NCBI RefSeq assembly: GCF_014647235.1
Contig: NZ_BMOU01000003.1
Span: forward strand, 186,001 to 250,000
DNA from: Haloarcula pellucida
GTDB lineage: Archaea > Halobacteriota > Halobacteria > Halobacteriales > Haloarculaceae
Direction: 5' to 3'
DNA length: 64,000 nt
The notes below the pieces were generated by a model. That model ran no database searches and was not told the DNA's origin. It worked only from the letters and a program-made list of their open reading frames with translations. Shown in pieces: positions 34,616-42,438 of this stretch. The translations under genes and the position numbers were made by a program. The stretch's first letter is position 1. Each line of letters opens with the position of its first letter.

Positions 34616-35434
34616 ATGTACAGTACCCTCATTCCGGTCGACGAGGACGAGAACCGAGCGCTCCATCAGGCGAGATACGTGGCGTCCCTCGCGGACGCGA
34701 CGACGGACGTCGAGGCGACAGTCTTGCACGTCGTCTCTCCCGGCGAAGTAACGCGAGCAGATACTGCCTCGTTCGAAGCGGTGGACGCCGCCGTCGCAGC
34801 CGCAGAGCACCTGACGGCGGCCGACGTCACCGTGACCCGTCGCGTAGCGGACGGCAGCGTTCCGGCGGCCATCGTCGACACTGCGGACGAACTCGACAGT
34901 CAGGAAATCGTCATGGGTGGACGGAAGCGTTCCGGCGTGGCGAACGTTCTGCTCGGCAGCACCGTCCACGACGTGTTCGTTTCGACTGAGCGCCCGGTCA
35001 CGATTACCGGCACCGGGATGGTGTTTGGGGAGGGCGACAGACACGTCCTGGTTCCGGTCGACAAGCGCCGCGAACGCGCCCTGAATCAGGCGGAGTACGT
35101 CGCTCAGTTACCCGGGGTCCCAGAGAGCGTCACCGCGACAGTGCTGTACGTGTATCCGCATCAGGATTACGCCGGTGCGCCGCCCCACGACTTCGGAGAA
35201 ATCGGTGCGGCCGTCGCCGCTGCGGAGTTCCTCGAAGAGAGGGACGTCGCGGTCGAACGGGTCACGGTCGGCGGCGAAGTCGCCAGAAAGATTCTCGCCA
35301 CCGCTGACGACGTCGACGCGAGCAGCATCGTGATGGGCGGCCGCAGACGAACCGGCGTGCAGAAGGTCGTCATGGGCAGCACCGCACAGGATATCCTGCT
35401 GTCGTCGGACCGCCCGGTCACGATCACGGGGTAG
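34616..35434 (+). CDS. Tandem-domain universal stress protein
   Basis: A 272-residue protein of two repeated Usp domains (about 1-137 and 138-272). Each ends with the same pattern, IVMGGRKRSGVANVLLGSTVHDVFV and IVMGGRRRTGVQKVVMGSTAQDILL, closing in RPVTITG. The repeats start STLIPVDEDENRALHQARYVASL and HVLVPVDKRRERALNQAEYVAQL, so this is an internal duplication. Role unknown; likely cytoplasmic. Confidence 0.9.
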   Translation: MYSTLIPVDEDENRALHQARYVASLADATTDVEATVLHVVSPGEVTRADTASFEAVDAAVAAAEHLTAADVTVTRRVADGSVPAAIVDTADELDSQEIVMGGRKRSGVANVLLGSTVHDVFVSTERPVTITGTGMVFGEGDRHVLVPVDKRRERALNQAEYVAQLPGVPESVTATVLYVYPHQDYAGAPPHDFGEIGAAVAAAEFLEERDVAVERVTVGGEVARKILATADDVDASSIVMGGRRRTGVQKVVMGSTAQDILLSSDRPVTITG

Positions 35435-35523
35435 TACCCCGGCAGTGACACTGACGGCGAGACGGCGGTCAGCACAGAAAAGCGGAGTGATGGTATGTGG
35501 TATGAGCGACAGGGTGGCGCCGA

Positions 35524-36909
35524 TCAGTCGTCGCTGGACTCTGCTTCGGCTTCTTTGCGCGCGTTGAGTTTGGCCTGTTCGCGAGCGCTCGGGTTGACGG
35601 ACTCCTTGAACGGCACCTTCGCGACCGTTGCGAACACCGGCTCACCGGACTCTTCGGCGTACTCGTCGGGCAGGTGGACTCGGAACTCGAGGTCGAGTTC
35701 TTCGTCGTAGATCTCGTCGTTGAGCGGCGTGTCGGTGACTTCCTGCAGTTTGTCGGCTGGCACGAATCCCATGGCGATGTTCGTCTCGAGGTCCGGGTTC
35801 CACCACGGCGAGGTGATGTAACCGCACTCGTCGCCCGTCTCCGGGTCGGAGACCAGCCAGAAGTCCGGGGCGTAGTCCCGAATCGGTTCGCCGGCCATCT
35901 TCAGGCCGATGAGCTTGTGCTCGAACGGGTACTCGCCGTTCTCGATGAGTTCCTTCTGGCGCTCGAGTTCTTCTTTGCCGATGTAGTCCGCGTCCTTGTC
36001 GTCGGGCACGTGATAGCCGAGGTTGACCTGGAACGGCGACGTCTCGTGGTCTAGGTCCTGCCCCCACGACATGATACCGGCCGCGATGCGGCGGTGGTGG
36101 CCCGGCGCGATCTGGCGGCCGCCGTGGTCCTTGACTGTCTCCATCACGGGGTCCCAGACACGTTCGGCGTTCTTCGAGGCGTCCTTGACGTAGATCTCGA
36201 AGCCGGCCTCGCCGGAGAACCCGGTCTGACTGATGAGGACGTCACAGCCGTTGATTTCGGCGTCCATCAGCCCGTAGTACGGGACGTCTTTGACCTTGTC
36301 ACCGACGACATCGACCATGACGTCCTCGGATTTGGGGCCCTGAATCTGCATCGGGGCCACGTCGATCTCGTCGATCTCGACGTCGAAGTCGTTATCGACG
36401 TTGACTCCCTGGAGCCACTGCATCAGGGTCGAGTCGGAGATAGAGAACCAGAACTCGTCCTCTTCGGGACGCAGCAACACGGGATCGTTCAGAACGCCAC
36501 CGTCCTCGTTGCAGAGGATGACGTACTTCCCGTCCATCGCGTCCATGCTCGTCACGTCGCGTGTGACGACGTAGTTCGTCAGTTCCTCGGCGTCGGGGCC
36601 CTTGACGCGAATCTGGCGCTCGACGGCGACGTCCCACAGCGTCACGCTGTTGGTGAGCGCCTCGTACTCCTTCATCGCACCGCCGTCTTCGGGTTCGACG
36701 AGGCCGCGCGGGTGGTAGATGCGGTTGTAGACGGTACACCGCCACGCGCCCTCCTCGTTGAAGGACTTGTGGAAGAACGGTGACTTGCGCACACGCGTGG
36801 AGACCAACATCTCGATGTTGGGGTCGCCCGTCTGCCGCAAGTTCCGTGGTACCGTCCGATCCGACTGGTCGACACTAGGGTGATTGGGATGGCTTTCGTT
36901 CCCGGACAT
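35524..36909 (-). CDS. DmdA-like GcvT-family THF-dependent demethylase
   Basis: A 461-residue aminomethyltransferase-fold protein. The N-terminal segment STRVRKSPFFHKSFNEEGAW and CTVYNRIYHPRG, then TLWDVAVERQIRVKGPDAEEL, LCNEDGGVLNDPVLLRPEEDEFWFSISDS and VAPMQIQGPKSEDVM follow the order of dimethylsulfoniopropionate demethylase (DmdA) closely. A FSGEAGFEIYV glycine-rich strand follows. Known DmdA moves a methyl to THF, giving methyl-THF. This protein is longer, with an acidic 80-residue C-terminal extension, so it may use another onium or methylated compound. ATG 36909 is chosen over a TTG at 36921 because a TATA-like box lies at 36937-36942. The vanillate demethylase LigM group is a more distant option. 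Confidence 0.72.
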   Translation of the reverse strand: MSGNESHPNHPSVDQSDRTVPRNLRQTGDPNIEMLVSTRVRKSPFFHKSFNEEGAWRCTVYNRIYHPRGLVEPEDGGAMKEYEALTNSVTLWDVAVERQIRVKGPDAEELTNYVVTRDVTSMDAMDGKYVILCNEDGGVLNDPVLLRPEEDEFWFSISDSTLMQWLQGVNVDNDFDVEIDEIDVAPMQIQGPKSEDVMVDVVGDKVKDVPYYGLMDAEINGCDVLISQTGFSGEAGFEIYVKDASKNAERVWDPVMETVKDHGGRQIAPGHHRRIAAGIMSWGQDLDHETSPFQVNLGYHVPDDKDADYIGKEELERQKELIENGEYPFEHKLIGLKMAGEPIRDYAPDFWLVSDPETGDECGYITSPWWNPDLETNIAMGFVPADKLQEVTDTPLNDEIYDEELDLEFRVHLPDEYAEESGEPVFATVAKVPFKESVNPSAREQAKLNARKEAEAESSDD

Positions 36910-36935
36910 GCTTGTGGACAAAGATCAGAGACTCT

Positions 36936-36944
36936 CATAAAAGA
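36936..36944 (-). promoter_or_regulatory. TATA-like box for the DmdA-like gene
   Basis: Minus strand TCTTTTATG, 27-35 bases before ATG 36909; leaderless. Confidence 0.55.
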
Positions 36945-37017
36945 TGACGCTGATTACCCCTGCCGTTTATGTACCGGTAGCAATCTGGACGGAGAGATAT
37001 CGGGCGTCCGCCCACGA

Positions 37018-37521
37018 TTACCGGCCGGTGGACGACGCGTCTCGGCGCTCGTACCAGACGATATCGAACGCCTCGTGCCGGTCACGGTCCGTCTCACGCC
37101 ACTGGTCCCACTCGACTGTCGGAAAGGTCGTGTCACCGTCGACGGCCGTCTGCAGTTCGGTCAGAATCAGTTCGTCGGCACACGGGAGAAACTGCTCGTA
37201 GACGGTGCCACCGCCGACGACGTACGCCGTCTCGACGTCCGTCGTCTCGGCCGCGCGAAGCGCTTTTGCCGTCGATTCGACGGTGACGACGTCGTCCGGC
37301 AGACGCTCTGGACGGTGCGTGAGGACGATGTTCCGACGCTCTGGCAGCGCCGTCCCCAACTGCCGATAGACGTCGTCGAAGGTTCGTCTGCCCATGATGA
37401 CCGGATGGCCGACAGTCGTCCGCTTGAAGTGGTTCAGGTCTGCCGGATAGTCCCACGGAACGCGCCCGTCGGACCCGATGACCCCGTTGGCTGCGACGGC
37501 AGCGACGAGTGCAATTCGCAT
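37018..37521 (-). CDS. folA: Dihydrofolate reductase
   Basis: A 167-residue DHFR. The N-terminus [36 protein letters not shown] has the Trp and the acidic Asp27-type residue (PADL), then [20 protein letters not shown] and the dinucleotide loop [14 protein letters not shown], all standard. It reduces dihydrofolate to THF with NADPH. Length is normal. It stands 108 bases upstream of the DmdA-like start on the same strand. In the folate-rich context it supplies the cofactor. Confidence 0.95.
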   Translation of the reverse strand: MRIALVAAVAANGVIGSDGRVPWDYPADLNHFKRTTVGHPVIMGRRTFDDVYRQLGTALPERRNIVLTHRPERLPDDVVTVESTAKALRAAETTDVETAYVVGGGTVYEQFLPCADELILTELQTAVDGDTTFPTVEWDQWRETDRDRHEAFDIVWYERRDASSTGR

Positions 37522-38176
37522 CTCGTTTGGCGAAGAGGACGCCTGGACACAAAACCTGTCTCATCGACCGGTCCCGACGGCACGCCTCGGTTTCGGACAC
37601 CCGGTGTCCTCGATCGCCGCTACCGACGCTTGTGGCAATCATTTCAGAAATATAGCTATATCGGATATACTATTGTTTTGGCGAGCGCTCGCCGTGGACT
37701 ACGGGTGTCGCTCGACCGAATTCGCTTCCCACGGCCGGTCTGTCGGTCGCGTCTCGCGTCGAGATGGTGACGGAGTTCGACTGCTTCGCCGCCGATCTCG
37801 TGACTGGATAACGTCGAATTAAGGCCTAAAGATGTCAATAGCGTCCACTCTCGACAGTTCGAGTCGTCGTTGTGAGATTCACGGTACGGCCTGTGTGACG
37901 CACAACGGTGACCAGCGATTACCGGTGTAGTCGGTGAGGCGGCGTGCAATCAGAAACTCGAATATACATATATGAATACTTATGGGACTATCGAATAAAA
38001 AGCAATCTTATATGATAGAATCCCCTCCCCGGGCCCGCCACAACGAGCTGTTCGAATGACACGCTGGGGAACAGCGTCGTCGCCGCCGAGGCGCTGCTGT
38101 CTGCCAGCACGACGTGTGTGTCAATCGATACCCCCTGTCTCGCGCGACTTATTGGATTGGAGCCGCAACGGCCCAC
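37522..38176. other. Gene-poor interval with AT-rich blocks
   Basis: No convincing gene. Two AT-rich blocks stand out in otherwise GC-rich DNA: 37640-37676 (AATATAGCTATATCGGATAT...) and 37958-38015 (GAATATACATATATGAATAC...), the latter rich in TATA-like words. CTTATTGG at 38148-38155 probably serves the next gene at 38177. The rest has open frames with unlikely composition. The AT blocks may mark an inserted or decayed element. Confidence 0.4.
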
Positions 38177-38440
38177 ATGAGTGCGATTCGGACCAGACCG
38201 GGTCCGGCCGCGGCCTACGCGTTTCGACTCGGCATCGTCGCCGGTGCCGTCGTGGGACTCACTGCGGTCGCGTTACTGTATCGTCTCGGCGCCATCACGC
38301 CGGTCATCGCGGGATACACGTTACTCGTCTTGTTCCCTGTCTATCTCGTCTTCGTGGCCAGCGCCCTCAGCATCTGGCTCGGATACGACAAGGACGCGAC
38401 GTCGCTCAGGCCCGTATACCAGTCGAAGGAGTCGGAGTAA
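38177..38440 (+). CDS. Small two-helix membrane protein
   Basis: An 87-residue protein with two hydrophobic helices (about 18-38, GIVAGAVVGLTAVALLY, and about 45-70, VIAGYTLLVLFPVYLVFVA), a short loop between, and a charged C-terminal tail. No family recognised. A TATA-like CTTATTGG lies 22-29 bases before the ATG, which backs the start. It is convergent with the HTH regulator gene downstream. Confidence 0.6.
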   Translation: MSAIRTRPGPAAAYAFRLGIVAGAVVGLTAVALLYRLGAITPVIAGYTLLVLFPVYLVFVASALSIWLGYDKDATSLRPVYQSKESE

Positions 38441-38467
38441 CGTCCCCGCAGGAATCGGTCGGTGGCG

Positions 38468-39127
38468 TTACTCCTCGGCCTCGTCGTCGACGAGCGTCGC
38501 CCCGACGAGGTTGCGCATCCCGCGACGGAGACGCCCGCTCATGGCCGTCGACGAGAGGCCGATCACCTCGGCTACCTCGTTCAACGAGACGTCGCGGGGT
38601 TCGCCGAAGTACCCCTCCTCGTAGGCTATCGTCAACGCCGTTCGCTGCTCTGCGGTCAGGCCGTACGAGGGTTCGCCGCCCGTCTCGCTGTTGCCGTATA
38701 TCTCGATGATGTCGAGTGCGATGTCGTTCTCGTTCGCGTACTCCCAGATCGTGTTTAACGCCGCTCGGTCGGGGAGGAGGAGGCGAACGAGCCACCCGTG
38801 GCGTTTCGTCTCGGTGTGGACCAGAAACCCGTTGACGTCGGTCACGACGGTGCTGATGAGTTTCGTCTCCGGGGTGTGTTCGATGTAGTAGATGCCCGTC
38901 CGGTCGGTCCAGTCGACGAGTTCGTAGTTGTCGACCGTCGGGTCCTCCTCCAGTGCCGCCTCTAACTCGCCCCTGTCGTCGTACTCGATGAGAAACGGGA
39001 ACACGGTCGAGCCCGGGTCGGTGTTCCCCTGGGTGATGACCCGGATGTCGACGTCTTCGAGGGTCCGAAGCGTTGGGACAAGCGCGAGTCGTTCGTGCTC
39101 GATGTATACTTTGGCTGTAATCGACAT
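38468..39127 (-). CDS. Bacterioopsin-activator-like (HTH_10) transcriptional regulator
   Basis: A 219-residue regulator. The N-terminal part (about 1-150) is a BAT-type domain with alternating strands (MSITAKVYIEHERLALVPTL ... TGIYYIEHTPETKLISTVV). The C-terminal 55 residues form an HTH_10 domain: LTAEQRTALTIAYEEGYF, then PRDVSLNEVAEVIGLSSTAMSGRLRRGMRNLV. Members control genes in haloarchaea; the target is unknown here. Start at ATG 39127, with no clear TATA box close. Confidence 0.88.
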   Translation of the reverse strand: MSITAKVYIEHERLALVPTLRTLEDVDIRVITQGNTDPGSTVFPFLIEYDDRGELEAALEEDPTVDNYELVDWTDRTGIYYIEHTPETKLISTVVTDVNGFLVHTETKRHGWLVRLLLPDRAALNTIWEYANENDIALDIIEIYGNSETGGEPSYGLTAEQRTALTIAYEEGYFGEPRDVSLNEVAEVIGLSSTAMSGRLRRGMRNLVGATLVDDEAEE

Positions 39128-39404
39128 ATAACGTACAGGACTCGTTGTGGCACCGTCACGGATCGGACCCGGATGCGGTCGCAGTGTGGCGGTGTGTTCG
39201 GTCGTACCCTGTTCGTTGAACCTACACAATCGTCGTACAATAATGTTTAGATGTCTCCGACGGTGCCGCCGTCCGAACGATACTTTCGCCGCTCGCACAC
39301 GAGTGGTGTCCTATCGGGCCACGGCTACCGGTGGACTGACCGCTGTCGGGGCTGACGTGGTCGGGCACGGAAAATCTGGGGTCCGACAGCGACTCTGTCG
39401 GTAG

Positions 39405-39490
39405 ATATAGTAGCCATTGAAAGTCAATGCCCACCCGACCGCACGACGGCGGTGCGGTCGGTGTGTGAATCGTTTCAATTGTCACTATAG
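39405..39490. mobile_element. MITE-like palindromic element (about 86 bp)
   Basis: The ends are imperfect inverted repeats: left TATAGTAGCCATTGAAA and right (reverse complement) TATAGTGACAATTGAAA match at 13 of 17 bases. Inside, CCGACCGCAC and GTGCGGTCGG form a perfect 10-bp stem with a short loop at about 39435-39461. No protein is encoded. It resembles the 80-bp element elsewhere in architecture (terminal repeats plus central palindrome) but not in sequence. It could be a MITE or a strong transcript-end hairpin. Confidence 0.5.
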
Positions 39491-39539
39491 CGTCGACGTC
39501 GCGGTGTCGGTGCGGCTACAGCTGCACAAGGCGAGTGCC

Positions 39540-39560
39540 TCGGGGCTTGACCCCGAAGCG
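39540..39560 (-). terminator. Hairpin after the 53-residue ORF
   Basis: CTTCGGGG and CCCCGAGG are separated by a five-base loop (one mismatch in the stem). The hairpin begins a few bases after the stop at 39563-39565. It may terminate transcription on the minus strand. A similar hairpin occurs at the ends of IS200/IS605-type elements in haloarchaea, an alternative that I cannot exclude. Confidence 0.4.
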
Positions 39561-39562
39561 GT

Positions 39563-39724
39563 TCACTCGTTGTAAGTCTCCGGAATGAGAACCACACCGT
39601 GGAACTCGAAGAGGTCGGTCACGACGTCCTCGATTCGGTCGAGGTGCGGTGGCAGCGCGACGGCCGGCAGGTAGAACTTCGCTGTCGTCGGCCGCTTTTC
39701 TTTCTGTGTCTCTATTTCGTTCAT
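39563..39724 (-). CDS. 53-residue hypothetical protein
   Basis: A short frame starting MNEIETQKEKRPTTAKFYLP, with AVALPPHLDRIEDVVTDLFE in the middle and ending GVVLIPETYNE. Amphipathic composition and a TATA-like CGGTTTAAAC (about 39778-39787) some 60 bases upstream support a real gene, and a hairpin follows the stop. No family is recognised. It is too short for certainty. Confidence 0.4.
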   Translation of the reverse strand: MNEIETQKEKRPTTAKFYLPAVALPPHLDRIEDVVTDLFEFHGVVLIPETYNE

Positions 39725-39851
39725 CTCGATCTCAGATACCGGTTCCCCACCTGTAGGTGTTGGTGGGTAAAATTACGGATGTTTAAACCGGGAATTTACA
39801 ATGTTTAATTGGGCAGGTTGCCGCACTAGCCCGAGACGCCGTCAGCCGCGG

Positions 39852-40142
39852 TCAGGTCTCTCTCAAGAATATCTGTCCGGTACTCTGGACGACGACGGTG
39901 TATCCGTAGTACGAAAACGTAACACACCCCGGTGTCGCAGTGTTCGCCGACTTCGTCTCGAATAGACTGTCCAGCGCGTCCGTGTTGATGCGTTCGTCCA
40001 TCGGCGGCAGCGATTCGAACGACACGCCGGCGTACTCCGCGACAGCGCCGCGTATCGTCTCGCTCACCTCGGTGTTACCCTCCCACTGGTGACTGAGCTG
40101 ATGAGTCGTGCCGTCGAAGTTGTCCGTCCGTGCTACGCCCAT
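39852..40142 (-). CDS. HalOD1 output-domain protein
   Basis: A 96-residue protein matching the haloarchaeal HalOD1 pattern: VSETIRGAVAEYAGVSFESLPPMDERINTDALDSLFET then GCVTFSYYGYTVVVQSTGQIFL. Such domains occur alone or fused to signal proteins and are of unknown function. ATG 40142 has a TATA-like CATATAGAGG on the minus strand 21-30 bases upstream. Confidence 0.78.
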   Translation of the reverse strand: MGVARTDNFDGTTHQLSHQWEGNTEVSETIRGAVAEYAGVSFESLPPMDERINTDALDSLFETKSANTATPGCVTFSYYGYTVVVQSTGQIFLRET

Positions 40143-40497
40143 GCTACCGTATGGCGCGCCTCTATATGATGGGTGTTAATGCGGAATATACAACGTATTT
40201 TTATACCGGTCGAGGCGATCCACGCGCATAACGTACATACGTCAGCGTACACAATTGCGGGTACCCAACTCGATAAGCGAGTCACGAAGCAGTCACCGGT
40301 GTCAGTCGATAGCACGTCCACGGCCGATACGTCGCGCTCCCCGTCGGAGCCGTCCGCAGGGGGAAGAGCGCTCGAACGGCGGGCAAGCGACGGCAACACA
40401 TCGCGACTGTCCGTCGACGACGGCGCGTTGGTCCCCGACCACGTGGCCGACGACTGACGTGACGACTCACCGATACGAACACTGGGGGAAGTACACG
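40143..40497. other. Interval upstream of the SMC-like gene; possible short ORF
   Basis: A TATA-like TATTTTTATA at about 40196-40205 lies here. A plus-strand frame from ATG 40179 to TGA at 40457 (93 codons, Ser/Asp/Ala-rich C-terminal half SVDDGALVPDHVADD) ends 40 bases before the SMC-like gene. Its start lies upstream of the TATA-like box, so the frame may be partly fortuitous. I report it with low confidence. Confidence 0.3.
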
Positions 40498-42438
40498 ATG
40501 GATATGAAGAACGACGACGCACTCGAAGCACGCGAGACAGACAGTCAGCTCACGCTCACGGTGGAGAACATCGGCGGCATCGCCGCCGCAGATGTGGCCC
40601 TCACCGACGGCGTCACGCTCCTCTCCGGGCGTAACGCATCGAACAAATCGTCGCTCTTGCGTTCGCTCGCCGGTGTCCTCGGTGGCCCGTTGCCACCGCT
40701 GAAGAGCGACGCCGACGAAGGACGCGTCAGCATGACTCGCGACGGTGCGACGTACCACGTCGAACTCGGCCGCGACGGGACCGACGCCGTCGTACGGAGT
40801 GCCGACCGGTACACAACCGCGGACGACCTCTGTGAGTTGTTCGTCGCGCTGACCGAGACGAACCCGATACGACGGGCGGTGCTGGCAGACGACGACCTCT
40901 ACGAGTACCTGATGCGGCCCGTGGATACCGACGAAATCGAGGCCGAAATCCGCCGCCTGAGCGACGAGAAACAGTCGCTCGACGACCGCCTCGCGGAACT
41001 CGACTCCATGGCGAACCGACTGCCGGGCCTTCGGACGCGACAGAACACGCTTCGGGAGCAACTGGACGACGTCGAAGCGGAACTCAGGGAGAAGCGAGAC
41101 GCTATCGAGACCCTCGAAGCCGAGGCGGACGACGACAGCGAGACGGAGGCGTTACGAGAGAAACGGAGCGAGCGGAACGAACTCCGCCAGCGTCTCAGCA
41201 GTCAGGAGGCCGCTATCGAGGAACTGCAATCGGAACTGGCGTCGGTAACCGACCGGCTAGACGATACCGACGGTGACGAACCCGAGGCGGACCTCGCGGA
41301 TATCGAGGCGGAACTCGAAGACCTCCACCAGCAGAAACAGCGACTCACGTCGACGATCAACGCACTGAGCCCCATCGTGGAGATGAACTCGCAGATTCTC
41401 GACGAGTCCGCGGACATCCCGAGCGCGATGACGTCCGACGACATCGTCGCCGAACTGGACCCCGCCTCGCAGTCCATCACGTGCTGGACGTGCGGCAGCA
41501 CCGTCGAACGCGCGGAGATCGCCGAACAGGTCGAGGCCGTCAGCGGCATCGTTCGGGAGAAACGGACCGAGCGCGAGGCCATCACGGACCGTATCCAGAC
41601 GCTTTCCGAGCGGAAGCGCGATCTCGAACAGCGACAGGAGAGCCGCGAGGAGTTACGCGCCCGTCGCGAGGACCTCGCCGACGAGATCGAGCGCCGAGAG
41701 GAGATGCTCGAAACCCTCGACGCGGATCGTCGGACACTCGAGACCGAAATCGAGGACCTGCAACGAGCGATCGACGACACGTCCGAGGACGACGACCGGT
41801 TAGCCACCTACTACGACGCGGTGAGCGACTTAGAGTACGAACGCGGCCAACTCGCAAACGACTTAGAGAGCGTCGAGTCGGAGATAGCCGACGTCGAGGC
41901 CGCCCTCGCCGAACGTGACGACATCGAAGCAAAGCGGGAGGCGGTCGCGTCCGAACTCCGCACCCAGCGTGACCGCATCGACGAACTCGAACAGGACCTC
42001 GTGGGTACGTTCAACGAGACGATGCAACAGGTCCTCGAGACGCTGGGGTACGACTCGATAGAGCGCATCTGGCTCGAACGGCGCTCGTCGGGCGACCGCG
42101 TCACCGCAGAGACGGCGTTCGAGATTCACGTCGTCCGAGCCACGGAGGACGGCACGGCGTACGACGACACCGTCGACAGTCTCAGCAAGAGCGAACGGGA
42201 GGTCATCGGCCTCATCGTCGCTCTGGCCGGCTATCTGGTCCACGACGTCGCCGAGGAGGTCCCGTTCATCGTCGTCGACGCCGTCGAGATGTTCGACGCA
42301 GAGCGTATTCACGGCCTGATGCAGTACTTCGGCGAGTCCGCCGATTACGTCGTCACGTCCGTGTTGCCGGAGGAACGAGCGCAACTCGACGGGCGCTACG
42401 ACACTATCTCGACCCAGTCGTTCGTCGCGGACTCCTAG
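40498..42438 (+). CDS. Archaea-specific SMC-related protein (Sph-like)
   Basis: A 646-residue SMC/Rad50-type ATPase. Walker A is GRNASNKSS at 44-52. Two long coiled coils run about 150-300 and 340-500. Between them, TCWTCGS places Cys329 and Cys332 as a CxxC pair like the Rad50 zinc hook. The C-terminal head has DSLSKSEREVIGLIVALAGYL (signature) and FIVVDAVEMFDAERI (Walker B). In haloarchaea genes of this group sit beside rdfA and affect cell shape; here the rdfA gene lies tail-to-tail and the stops overlap by 4 bases. Start at ATG 40498 is chosen because upstream codons lack a domain match. Confidence 0.85.
   Translation: MDMKNDDALEARETDSQLTLTVENIGGIAAADVALTDGVTLLSGRNASNKSSLLRSLAGVLGGPLPPLKSDADEGRVSMTRDGATYHVELGRDGTDAVVRSADRYTTADDLCELFVALTETNPIRRAVLADDDLYEYLMRPVDTDEIEAEIRRLSDEKQSLDDRLAELDSMANRLPGLRTRQNTLREQLDDVEAELREKRDAIETLEAEADDDSETEALREKRSERNELRQRLSSQEAAIEELQSELASVTDRLDDTDGDEPEADLADIEAELEDLHQQKQRLTSTINALSPIVEMNSQILDESADIPSAMTSDDIVAELDPASQSITCWTCGSTVERAEIAEQVEAVSGIVREKRTEREAITDRIQTLSERKRDLEQRQESREELRARREDLADEIERREEMLETLDADRRTLETEIEDLQRAIDDTSEDDDRLATYYDAVSDLEYERGQLANDLESVESEIADVEAALAERDDIEAKREAVASELRTQRDRIDELEQDLVGTFNETMQQVLETLGYDSIERIWLERRSSGDRVTAETAFEIHVVRATEDGTAYDDTVDSLSKSEREVIGLIVALAGYLVHDVAEEVPFIVVDAVEMFDAERIHGLMQYFGESADYVVTSVLPEERAQLDGRYDTISTQSFVADS

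Larger units (their letters stand above)
39128..39562. other. Gene-free interval
   Basis: Between the HTH regulator start and the small ORF at 39563 I see no gene. It holds the palindromic element described at 39405-39490 and a stable hairpin (about 39540-39560) made from CCTCGGGG and CCCCGAAG. Confidence 0.4.

Noticed and set aside
36912-36921. TTG start at 36921 for the DmdA-like gene
   Set aside because: The ATG at 36909 has the better TATA spacing (28-33 bases).
37656-37949. Minus-strand frame of 97 codons in the gene-poor interval
   Set aside because: Arg/Ser/His-rich translation without a domain or promoter spacing; probably chance.
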